Part shown: positions 31,447-39,913 of the stretch, piece after piece
Layout: every line of letters starts with the position of its first letter
How positions within the stretch are numbered: the stretch's first letter is position 1
DNA from: Pseudomonas sp. M30-35
Lineage (GTDB): Bacteria > Pseudomonadota > Gammaproteobacteria > Pseudomonadales > Pseudomonadaceae
DNA length: 64,000 bases
NCBI RefSeq assembly: GCF_002163625.1
Contig: NZ_CP020892.1
Coordinates: 744,001-808,000, forward strand
Reading direction: 5' to 3'
Translations under genes and position numbers: made by a program
The notes under the pieces: model-generated
What the model saw: the letters and a program-made list of their open reading frames with translations, nothing else
Told to the model about the DNA's origin: nothing
The model's database searches: none

Positions 31447-34400
31447 ATGAACAATCGTGGTGATATCGAATTTGCGCTACGCCTACGTACTGACCTTGAG
31501 CAAGGTCAACGTGAGCTTGAGGGCCTGGCTCAGTCCGTTGGAGAAATTGGTGATGCCGCCACGGCCTCAAGTTCACAGCTTAACCAGGTAGGCGAAACCG
31601 CCGCACAACAGGCTGCGCGTATTCGTTTGATGGTGGATGCCAGCCTGCAGCAGCAAGCCGCAGCTCAAGGCGTTACCGATAGTTTGCAGCGCTCGACCGC
31701 TGCAACCCAAGAAGCCAATAGCAGTTGGCAAGAAAATGCTGCTGCACAAACTCAGGCAATGAATGCCTATATCGCCAGCGAGCGCGCTGCCGAAAAAAAA
31801 GCAGCAGCGGATCTCAATGCCGCTGCTGCAGCAAAAAAAGCTGCCGGGTCAGTTGAACAAGAAGCCCAGGAGCTGCAGCAACTGCTGGGGAAAATCGATC
31901 CAGTTATTCGAAAGCTCGACGAACTGGACAACATGGAGCAAAAGCTGCGCAGTGCTCGCTCCAGTGGGCGGATCGATTTAGACACCTACACCGAGTTCAA
32001 TAACAAGCTTCAGGAACAACGCAAACGCCTGGGCGGAACCTCAGACGCGATGCACAGCGGTGCTATCAGCGCTGGCCAGTACGAGCAGGCGATGCGCCAA
32101 CTGCCGGCGCAGATCACTGACATTACTACTAGCTTGGCAAGCGGTATGCCGGTTTGGCTGGTGGCCACTCAGCAAGGTGGACAGATCATTGATTCGTTCG
32201 GTGGGTGGGCTGAAGCCGGTCGTGCGTTAATCAGTTCTATCAACCCCCTTACGTTGGCTATCGCCAGTATCACAGCTGTAGTGGGCGGTACTGCGCTAGC
32301 GTTTGTTCAGGGTGCTGCAGAAAATTACGAGTTTGAAAAAGCCATTTCTCTGACGGGAAACTCAGCTGGCGTGACTGCTGACAGCTTGGCGGAAATGGCC
32401 AAGCAGATCGATGGTATGTCAGGTACGCAGCGCCAGGCAGCTGCAGCACTGGCGGAAGTCACGGCAGCGGGTAAGTTTACAGCCGATCAGATCCTTTTGA
32501 TCGGCACCACTGCGGTGGTGATGGAGAACAGCGTCGGCCAAGCAGTGAGTGCCACTGTCGAGGAGTTCAAACGCCTGGCTGACGAGCCTGCTCAAGCATC
32601 GGCAGCGCTAAATGAGCAATACAACTATCTGACCGTGGCGGTGTATGAGCAGATCGTCGCGCTTGAAGCACAGGGTGACTCAGCCGGCGCGACGCAATTG
32701 GCTATGGAGTCGCTTGCCAATGCAATGCAAGGGCGCGCCGCAGATATCGCAGGTCACCTAGGACTGATCGAGTCCGCTTGGGAAGGTATCAAGAATGTTG
32801 CGGGTGAGGCATGGGATGCCATGCTCGATGTCGGTCGTAAGGAAACACTTGAAGACCAGCTCGCGAGTGTTCAACGGCAACGCGAATCGGCCATGTACGG
32901 TGTGCGCGGTGACCGGGTTAATCCATCCATAGACCCTGCACAAGAAGCGCGCTTTGCAGCTGAAGAGAAAGATATTCGGCGGAAAATAGCGCTGGAGGCC
33001 GAGCAGGCTAAACAGACAGCGGACTCGGCGGCCAAAGAGCGTGAAGGTATTGCCGCATCACGCGAGCGCGCTAAAGCGGCCGATGCGTTTGTTAAAAGCA
33101 CTGAGGGTCAGTTGCAGAGTCTGCTTAAGCTCACCAATGTGCAACGCGCTCAGCAGCTCATTCAGGAGCAAGGCATTGCTGCTACCAGCGAGCAGGCTGA
33201 ACGCATACTCTCGGTGGCAGAAGCAGCAGACCAGCAAAAAGCAGCGAATGATGCCGAAGCCGAAGCCAAGCGCAAAGCAACTGCGGAGCAACGCAAGGCC
33301 ACCCAAGCCCAAAAAGAAGCTGAACGTGCCAGTGCGGCGGCATTGCGCACCGCCGAGCAAGCCTCCCGTCAGCAACTGAACTATGTACAGGCTCTGGAAG
33401 ATCAAGCCAGAAAACTTGGAATGACCGCAGCTGAAGTGCGTCAGTACGAACTGGCTGAGCGCGGTTTGGCTGGAGCGATGCAGGCGCGTGCTCAGGCGGC
33501 TCTGGTATTAATTGATGCAGCAGAGCGTCAACGTGAAGTTGATGCAGACAGCCAGCAGTTAAGCAGCATGCGTGCCGACCTGCTGGAGGCCCAGGGCGAT
33601 CAATCCGGTGCTGCGGCTATTCAGATTGAGCAGCGTTATAGCAAGTTGATGGATCGGTTGCAGGCCCGAGGTGATCAGGCGGGCATTGATCTGGTCAACA
33701 GCTTGATCAACGTGGAACAGGCGCAGGCCCAGTTGGACCAACTCAACCAGGGCCTCGAACAAATTTTTGCCGAGCAGTCTCGCCGTGAACAGACGATCAA
33801 TACCCAGCAGGATGCTGGACTGATCAGTGAACTGGGTGCGCGTCAGCAGATACTCGACCTGAACAAGTCAACCGCTGCCGAGGTTGAAAAACTGTTGCCG
33901 AAAATGCGCGAGCTGGCGGCTGTCACAGGTGATCCAGCGGCGATCGAGCGCATCAAGGATCTCGAAGTACGCCTGGGCAACCTTAAAACAGTCGCGAATG
34001 AGTTCAGTAATGCACTGAAGGCAGGCTTCGAGAACGGAATCCAGGGAGCGCTCAAAGGTCTTGCCGACGGCACAATGAACCTGCAGGAGGCGGCTACCTC
34101 GTTCCTCACCAGCATTGGCAGTGCGCTTGCTGACCTCGCATCTCAGCAACTTGCCAAGATGGCCACAGATAGTTTGTCTGGCCTATTTACGTCTGGTGCT
34201 GAGGTAGCAACTGACGCGGTCGCGGATACAGCATCTGCAACCGCCACAGCTGCAGCTATCACATCAGCGTCAACGGTTGGTGCTACTGCAATGGGTTCAG
34301 GGATTACTGCTGCCGGTGCCTCAGCAGCAGGAGTCATGGCCGCAAGTATCACGGCGGCGGGTGCATCTGCCGCCACTGCCATGGCGGCGGCTATAGCTTC

Positions 34401-34890
34401 ATCAGGTGCTGCCAGCTCAGCCTCATCGGCATTGACGACTGCTGCATCGGTTGCAGTAGCTGCAGCAACTGGTGGACATATCACCGGTCCTGGTACGGGC
34501 ACGTCCGACTCGATTCGCGCAGCACTCTCAAATAATGAGTTTGTCACCCGCGCAGCTGTGGTCACCCAGCCCGGAATGCTACCCGTCCTGCACGATATTA
34601 ACGCGCGCGGCATGGTGGCTTTAGACGACTGGGCTGGTCGCGTTCGCCATAGCACCGGCGGTCTGGCTGGTGTGCCAGCACCGTCATTACCCGCCCCAAC
34701 CATGAGTGGCAGCAAATTGGCAGACCCAGCCAAGTCAGGCGCCACCCTTAAAAACGACGTGAACCTCTACCTGATGCAAAACCCTGACGAGATTGCCTCG
34801 ATGGCATGGGGCAAGTCAGGGAAAAACCACTTCTACATCGAGATGGAACAGAACGCCGCCACTGTGCGGCAGATATTGGGAATCAACTGA
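31447..34890 (+). CDS. Tail tape measure protein
   Basis: 1147 residues, the largest phage gene. Layout: an N-terminal coiled coil (about 1-190), the tape-measure core with YEFEKAISLTGNSAGVTADS, a membrane-like stretch (LTLAIASITAVVGGTALAF), long Ala/Glu/Gln-rich coiled coil (500-760), and a Gly/Ala-rich region (about 920-1010). The C-terminal GGHITGPGTGTSDSIRAALS is the typical lambda-type end. It sets tail length. The length implies a tail of roughly 170 nm by the usual rule, an inference. Confidence 0.92.
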   Translation: MNNRGDIEFALRLRTDLEQGQRELEGLAQSVGEIGDAATASSSQLNQVGETAAQQAARIRLMVDASLQQQAAAQGVTDSLQRSTAATQEANSSWQENAAAQTQAMNAYIASERAAEKKAAADLNAAAAAKKAAGSVEQEAQELQQLLGKIDPVIRKLDELDNMEQKLRSARSSGRIDLDTYTEFNNKLQEQRKRLGGTSDAMHSGAISAGQYEQAMRQLPAQITDITTSLASGMPVWLVATQQGGQIIDSFGGWAEAGRALISSINPLTLAIASITAVVGGTALAFVQGAAENYEFEKAISLTGNSAGVTADSLAEMAKQIDGMSGTQRQAAAALAEVTAAGKFTADQILLIGTTAVVMENSVGQAVSATVEEFKRLADEPAQASAALNEQYNYLTVAVYEQIVALEAQGDSAGATQLAMESLANAMQGRAADIAGHLGLIESAWEGIKNVAGEAWDAMLDVGRKETLEDQLASVQRQRESAMYGVRGDRVNPSIDPAQEARFAAEEKDIRRKIALEAEQAKQTADSAAKEREGIAASRERAKAADAFVKSTEGQLQSLLKLTNVQRAQQLIQEQGIAATSEQAERILSVAEAADQQKAANDAEAEAKRKATAEQRKATQAQKEAERASAAALRTAEQASRQQLNYVQALEDQARKLGMTAAEVRQYELAERGLAGAMQARAQAALVLIDAAERQREVDADSQQLSSMRADLLEAQGDQSGAAAIQIEQRYSKLMDRLQARGDQAGIDLVNSLINVEQAQAQLDQLNQGLEQIFAEQSRREQTINTQQDAGLISELGARQQILDLNKSTAAEVEKLLPKMRELAAVTGDPAAIERIKDLEVRLGNLKTVANEFSNALKAGFENGIQGALKGLADGTMNLQEAATSFLTSIGSALADLASQQLAKMATDSLSGLFTSGAEVATDAVADTASATATAAAITSASTVGATAMGSGITAAGASAAGVMAASITAAGASAATAMAAAIASSGAASSASSALTTAASVAVAAATGGHITGPGTGTSDSIRAALSNNEFVTRAAVVTQPGMLPVLHDINARGMVALDDWAGRVRHSTGGLAGVPAPSLPAPTMSGSKLADPAKSGATLKNDVNLYLMQNPDEIASMAWGKSGKNHFYIEMEQNAATVRQILGIN

Positions 34891-36032
34891 TGCCTCATAA
34901 AATCGGCTTCGTCGACAACAGCAACGGCCAACTGGCCCACTACAACATGCTCGCGCAACTGCGGCACTTCTGCGGAGGTTTTGGTGACCTTGGCAGTATT
35001 ACTCGGTCCGGTACCGGCAATGGCACGATCTCGGGTGTTGAGGCTTCGCCCAGCGCCGTTACCGAGACCTGGACCATCACCTGCACGATCGACGCCGTAG
35101 ACGGAGGCACATTCTCGGTCGTCGGTTCGGTATCCGGGGCCCAAGCCGATGCGGTGGTGGGTACCCCATACGAAAACGGCCTGATCAAATTCCTGATCAG
35201 CGACGGCAGTACCGATTTCACTGTTGGCGCCACGATCAGCATACCTGTCACTCAGGGTGCAGCCAGTGCTGCAGGGGCAGTCTGGGAAGTACTGCGCTAT
35301 GACACTGTTTCAGATAATCGCCAACTAATTCTCAAGGGTGCTGGCTACACCGGAGAGGAAGAGATCTTTGTAGGGTTTCGCACCTACCAAAGCGAACCGG
35401 CCGACTACTACAACCTGTTGGCTGGCGTATTTACAGGTTACGTACCTGGTAACAGTTTTGATTCCCAGCCTGGCGCTCGCCTGAGCGGCGTGCCTGCACA
35501 CAACAACCGTATCGACTACTGGTTGACGCTCAACCCACAGCGCATCGCCATGGCCATGAAGGTGGGCACGCCGGTGTATGAGAGTTGCTATGTGGGCAAG
35601 TGTTTACCCTATGCCAGACCAAGCCAATACCCGTATCCGGTCGTGTGTAGCGGAATGTTGACTGGTGCCGCAGCGACACGATTCAGCGATACCAGTGAAA
35701 ACCACACCATCGGCTATAAGGGCAACTCTGCACGACTAGGGCTGCGTTCAAATGACGGTTGGCTTGATGCCTATTGCTACCCATGGGGAAACTCCCGAAT
35801 AGCTGGCTCGACTCAACTTCGAGATACCGGTGGCGTGTATCACCTTCTGCCGATCGAACTGCACGACAACACCGCAAATCTTTGGGGGGCGCTGGATGGA
35901 ATCAGCTACATCACTGGATTCAACAATGCTGTGGAAAACACACTCACGATCGATGAAATAGATTACGTCGTGATCCAAGACGTGGCACGCAATGGTTTCA
36001 CTGACTACTACGCACTAAGGATGGACGCCTAA
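34890..36032 (+). CDS. Tail structural protein (B3-like), unknown role
   Basis: A 380-residue, beta-rich protein starting MPHKIGFVDNSNGQLAHYNM. It has an Ig-like or beta-sandwich stretch early (TCTIDAVDGGTFSVVGSVSG) and aromatic-rich C-terminal blocks (YYNLLAGVFTGYVPGNSF). It overlaps the tape measure stop by 1 base (TGATG). This position corresponds to distal tail proteins in B3-like phages. The function is not established. Confidence 0.7.
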   Translation: MPHKIGFVDNSNGQLAHYNMLAQLRHFCGGFGDLGSITRSGTGNGTISGVEASPSAVTETWTITCTIDAVDGGTFSVVGSVSGAQADAVVGTPYENGLIKFLISDGSTDFTVGATISIPVTQGAASAAGAVWEVLRYDTVSDNRQLILKGAGYTGEEEIFVGFRTYQSEPADYYNLLAGVFTGYVPGNSFDSQPGARLSGVPAHNNRIDYWLTLNPQRIAMAMKVGTPVYESCYVGKCLPYARPSQYPYPVVCSGMLTGAAATRFSDTSENHTIGYKGNSARLGLRSNDGWLDAYCYPWGNSRIAGSTQLRDTGGVYHLLPIELHDNTANLWGALDGISYITGFNNAVENTLTIDEIDYVVIQDVARNGFTDYYALRMDA

Positions 36033-36913
36033 TGGCTTATTACAGTGGTTCGGCGAATGATATTTCTGAGGTGCGCGCGGCGCTGGTGGCTGCATGTGTT
36101 GCAGAGGGCTGGGGTTGGGATAGCGGCACGGAGATGTTGAGTAAGGGTGTAATGTTTTTGAGGCTGCAGATGGTCAGCGGGTATTTGACGCTGCTAGGAC
36201 GGACAAGTGCTACAGGTGGAGATGCGCCCAGCGTAGTGCGCATGGGCCAGATAGGGGCGACTGCGATTACATGGCCAGTTGCATATAGTGTTTTCGTATT
36301 TGACGATGAGGTTTATTGCGTCATCAGATACAACGTTGACTATCATCTTTGGTGTGCATTCGGGCGTTCGACTGTGAGCGGCTTACCTGGAACTGGTATG
36401 TGGGTGGCCGCTTCGTGCCCTGCCGCAACAAGCACTAACCCACAAATTAACAAAAATTCTGGCCCTGTATCCTCATCGATATATATTTGCCCTGCATTAT
36501 TTTGGCGGACATTAGCTGCTGCCAATTCCAACGAGTACTGGGTGCATTCTGATCTGGATGCACAGGGTTGGTGGAATGCTCAGACTGTATCAGGCAACTC
36601 AGTTGGTATAAGCCCATCCGTGCCACTAATCGGCATTCTGCCAAATAACTGGAATAGTGAATCAGTACTGTTACCTATTCGCAGTTATAAATTCAGGCCC
36701 TCATCAAAGATCACCCTGACAGTCGACTTACTCAATGCGCGGTACACACGGGTTGATAACTATTCGCCGGGTGAGATCATCCAAATTGGCGGCGAAAGAT
36801 GGATGATCCTGCCGTTTTACAGGAAGAACTCTGCTGAGCGAGATGGGTACTCCGCGACGGGGGGTACCCACACAGGCACGTTTGGTTGGGCCATCCGCTA
36901 CGAAGGTCCATAA
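36032..36913 (+). CDS. Tail structural protein, unknown role
   Basis: A 293-residue beta-rich protein (MAYYSGSANDISEVRAALVA). It resembles in layout the C-terminal half of the preceding protein: a short start segment, then DEVYCVIRYNVDYHLWCAFG and GGERWMILPFYRKN. The base composition is more A+T-rich than in neighbouring genes, so it may have been exchanged among phages. It could affect receptor binding. Confidence 0.65.
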   Translation: MAYYSGSANDISEVRAALVAACVAEGWGWDSGTEMLSKGVMFLRLQMVSGYLTLLGRTSATGGDAPSVVRMGQIGATAITWPVAYSVFVFDDEVYCVIRYNVDYHLWCAFGRSTVSGLPGTGMWVAASCPAATSTNPQINKNSGPVSSSIYICPALFWRTLAAANSNEYWVHSDLDAQGWWNAQTVSGNSVGISPSVPLIGILPNNWNSESVLLPIRSYKFRPSSKITLTVDLLNARYTRVDNYSPGEIIQIGGERWMILPFYRKNSAERDGYSATGGTHTGTFGWAIRYEGP

Positions 36914-36915
36914 CA

Positions 36916-38631
36916 GTGGCCGTTCTCAGTGCTCAGCATGTTCAGAGTATCCTTGGCGGCCAGCTTGACAATGCCAACTTAACCGGCGATCACTGGCATT
37001 TCGCATGGGTCAATCAGTTCACTCCGTCTCCATATATTTCGGATGCACAGCTGATTGGTCAGGGTCTACTGATAGCCGCTTGGCCTGTAGAAGCCAATGG
37101 CCGAGAAATCGACGCGCAGCGCCTCAGCGCCTATGTCGATGACTATTACTACCGTATCCATATTAATCCGGCACAGCTCGACCTGGGGAATGTCGTGTCA
37201 GCACAGACCACCCCGGTGTTCCTATGGAACGCTTGGCTGGAGCCGCGAACGCTGAACAACATTGCAGGACTCGATGAAGGGGTGCTGGTCACTGGTCAGC
37301 CTGACCCACCAATGCTTTTTCCTGCACTGAAAGAGCTGGAGTGGCAATTAACTGTCACCCCCGATGGTCAGCCCGTATTGGACACAGTTGTTGAGTGGCA
37401 ATTCGATAACGGTCGCAATGCCGGCATTCGCGTTACGGCCAATCGCATCATCGGCTGGGCATTCGTCCCCGACTGGGGGGACGGGATTATTGAGCGACTG
37501 TCAGCCTCAACTGACATCTTGCAGAGCGAGTCAGCAGTAAGTCAGCGCAGACAGCTGCGTCTGGCTCCTCGTCGCGAGTTCAGTGGGCAAATGTACGCCG
37601 AGGGGCGTGAGCGGCAGTTACTCGACCTTTCGCTGTTTGGTTGGAGCAATCGTATTTGGTCGATGCCAGTTTTCCCTGACGTCCAATTGCTACAGGTCGG
37701 TATTGGTGCCGATGTTGACTTTGTCCCATGCAGTACTCAATGGCTGGATTTCCGTGCCGGTGGCTTGGCCATGTTGCGCGGTGAAGATGCGTTTACTAGC
37801 GAAACAGTTGAGATTCTCGAAGTACTCAGTGGTGGCCTCCAGCTCAAACGCAATACCCAGCTGGCTTGGCCAGCAGGATCTCGCCTGTATCCGGCGCGCG
37901 CCGCGCAACTGCTTGAGGAACCGTCGCTATCGAAGCTCACCGATCGCCTGATCGAAGCTGAGGTGAGGTTTCTGATCGTAGAAGCATGTGATTGGCCGGA
38001 ATGGTTACCCAACACTTTATATAGAGGACGCCCGGTATGGGACCGCAGCCCGGATGAGAGCGAGAACATCACTCACACCACTCAACGCTTGCGTCAAACC
38101 CTAGACAGTGGCTTTGCTCAACCACTGATTACCGACACCGCGAAACGCGCTTTACAAGTACTTGGCCAGCGTCACTTAGACCTTGGCCGCGAGGCACGTG
38201 CAATGGTTCGTTCGTTCATTTATGGCATGCGCGGCAGGCAAAAAGTTGTGTGGGTGCCGAGCCACATGGACGACCTGACTTTAGTTGCCACGATTTCGGC
38301 GGTGGCCACCACATTGGATATCGCCTACATCGGGTACACGCGATTCAGTGCAGGTGAACCTGGTCGTCGTGATATCCGTATCGAGTTGGCTGACGGCTCG
38401 ACATTTATGCGGCGTTTGATCGGTTCTATTGAGTTGAGCACCCAAATAGAACGTGTGGCAATGGATAGTCCATTGGACGTCGAAGTGCATCCAAATCAGG
38501 TTGTACGGATCAGTTGGATGAACTTAATGCGCTTCGAGAATGATGTTCAGGAAATTGAGCACATGACCGACAGCCAAGGTGTTGCCGCCTGGGCAACGGT
38601 GTTTCGTGAGGAGCGTGACGATGAGTTTTGA
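36916..38631 (+). CDS. Tail tip structural protein (B3/D3112-like)
   Basis: A 571-residue protein, GTG start at 36916, 2 bases after the previous stop. Blocks such as LFPALKELEWQLTVTPDGQP, SVSQ-like junctions, YGMRGRQKVVWVPSHMDDLT and RISWMNLMRFENDVQEIEHM resemble the conserved large tail-tip proteins of Mu-like siphophages. It is probably part of the baseplate-like tip. Family assigned by context. Confidence 0.7.
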   Translation: MAVLSAQHVQSILGGQLDNANLTGDHWHFAWVNQFTPSPYISDAQLIGQGLLIAAWPVEANGREIDAQRLSAYVDDYYYRIHINPAQLDLGNVVSAQTTPVFLWNAWLEPRTLNNIAGLDEGVLVTGQPDPPMLFPALKELEWQLTVTPDGQPVLDTVVEWQFDNGRNAGIRVTANRIIGWAFVPDWGDGIIERLSASTDILQSESAVSQRRQLRLAPRREFSGQMYAEGRERQLLDLSLFGWSNRIWSMPVFPDVQLLQVGIGADVDFVPCSTQWLDFRAGGLAMLRGEDAFTSETVEILEVLSGGLQLKRNTQLAWPAGSRLYPARAAQLLEEPSLSKLTDRLIEAEVRFLIVEACDWPEWLPNTLYRGRPVWDRSPDESENITHTTQRLRQTLDSGFAQPLITDTAKRALQVLGQRHLDLGREARAMVRSFIYGMRGRQKVVWVPSHMDDLTLVATISAVATTLDIAYIGYTRFSAGEPGRRDIRIELADGSTFMRRLIGSIELSTQIERVAMDSPLDVEVHPNQVVRISWMNLMRFENDVQEIEHMTDSQGVAAWATVFREERDDEF

Positions 38632-39442
38632 CAGCCGCGAGCAGTCGTTAGACGCCGGTACACCGGTACGCTACTACGAGTTTCGCCGAGGTGTGTTGCG
38701 CTGGCTGTACAACAGCAGTGACCGCGACATCAGCATTGGTACACAGGTGTATCGAACCTTGCGTGGTGGCATCAGCGACAACGGGATTCGCCAGTCCGGC
38801 GTAGCCAAACAGGACTCGCTAGTAATCACCGCCCCGGCCGATCTAGAGGTCGCCCAACTGTTCCGCAACACTCAGCCGAGCGCTAAGATTGGCCTGATCA
38901 TCTACGACGGCCACTATGGCGAGCCCGAGCGCAAGTGGCGCTATACAGGCAGCGTTGCTAGCGTGCGGTGGCCAACTCTAGATAGCTGCCGTGTCACCTG
39001 CCAGGACATCGACGCCGATATGGAGCGGCCCGGATTGGTGGATACCCACAGCCGCACCTGCACCACTTACCTGGGCTCGCCCTGGTGCAAGGTTGACCTG
39101 AACCCATACCGCGTCGAGACCACTATTCAGTCTTTGACAGGTGCCAGCATCAGCAGTGGCGCCTTCGCGGCCTTCTCGGACGGCTGGTTCAATGGCGGCT
39201 GGGTGGAGTGGCCCATCGGCCAAGGCGAGTACGACAGTCGTACCATCGAATCTCATGCCGACAGCACCTTGATCCTGCTGGGGGGCACTCTGGCGTTGTC
39301 GGCCGGCCAGGCTATCCGCGTCTACCCAGGCTGTGATTTCCTCGCGACGACGTGCCACAACAAGTTCGACAACTTACCCAACCTCCGGGCCATGCCTCAG
39401 ATGGATGGCAAGAGCCCCTTCGACGGCGAACAGGTGTTCTGA
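38621..39442 (+). CDS. Phage BR0599/DUF2163-type tail tip protein
   Basis: A 273-residue protein. Blocks YYEFRRGVLRWLYNSSDRDI, CRVTCQDIDADMERPGLVDT and the Cys-rich TCTTYLGSPWCKVD, then CDFLATTCHNKFDNLPN near the C-terminus, match the BR0599 family. The latter two Cys pairs recall iron- or metal-binding tail tip proteins such as lambda gpL. GAGGAG precedes the ATG at 38621. Confidence 0.85.
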   Translation: MSFDSREQSLDAGTPVRYYEFRRGVLRWLYNSSDRDISIGTQVYRTLRGGISDNGIRQSGVAKQDSLVITAPADLEVAQLFRNTQPSAKIGLIIYDGHYGEPERKWRYTGSVASVRWPTLDSCRVTCQDIDADMERPGLVDTHSRTCTTYLGSPWCKVDLNPYRVETTIQSLTGASISSGAFAAFSDGWFNGGWVEWPIGQGEYDSRTIESHADSTLILLGGTLALSAGQAIRVYPGCDFLATTCHNKFDNLPNLRAMPQMDGKSPFDGEQVF

Positions 39443-39443
39443 C

Positions 39444-39674
39444 ATGTGGGTACAGATTGCAATCCTGGTTGTCTCCTACCTCATCAACCAAGCCAACCAG
39501 CCAAAGCCGACCAAGCCTAAGCCAGCCGCGTTCCAAGACTTCGACTTCCCACGCTGCGACGAGGGCACCGAGAAAGAGTGGATCTTCGGCCAGGTCTGGG
39601 GGAAGGACTGGATGGTACTGGCAGTGCGCAACCAGCGCAGCCAGGCGATCAAGGTAAAAGGGAGCAAGAAATGA
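39444..39674 (+). CDS. Small tail-region protein with N-terminal hydrophobic segment
   Basis: A 76-residue protein: hydrophobic start (MWVQIAILVVSYLINQANQP), then a conserved-looking EGTEKEWIFGQVWGKDWMVL block. It starts 1 base after the previous stop. Its place (before gpJ-like) suggests tail tip assembly, as lambda gpI/K region proteins. Function unknown. Confidence 0.65.
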   Translation: MWVQIAILVVSYLINQANQPKPTKPKPAAFQDFDFPRCDEGTEKEWIFGQVWGKDWMVLAVRNQRSQAIKVKGSKK

Positions 39675-39913
39675 GTGAGCAACTGATCGTGACCATTCAG
39701 CACCTTCATACGGTTCCTACCTGGACGACTAGGACGGGCTATTGCGCCCGCCAGTCGCGTGCTTTCTTTGCCGAGCATGGCTTGGACTGGCTGGACTTCG
39801 TACGTACCGGCATCGATGCAGATGTGCTGATAGCAACTGGCAACGCACTCGCTCTGCACTTAGTCGAACACGCCCGCAATGTTGAGGAGGCCCGCGATGG
39901 GAGCCAAGCCTAA
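39671..39913 (+). CDS. Small tail-region protein, unknown
   Basis: An 80-residue protein (MSEQLIVTIQHLHTVPTWTT; EHGLDWLDFVRTGIDADVLI). It overlaps the genes on both sides (4 and 17 bases). Mixed helical pattern; unknown function in tail tip assembly. Confidence 0.65.
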   Translation: MSEQLIVTIQHLHTVPTWTTRTGYCARQSRAFFAEHGLDWLDFVRTGIDADVLIATGNALALHLVEHARNVEEARDGSQA

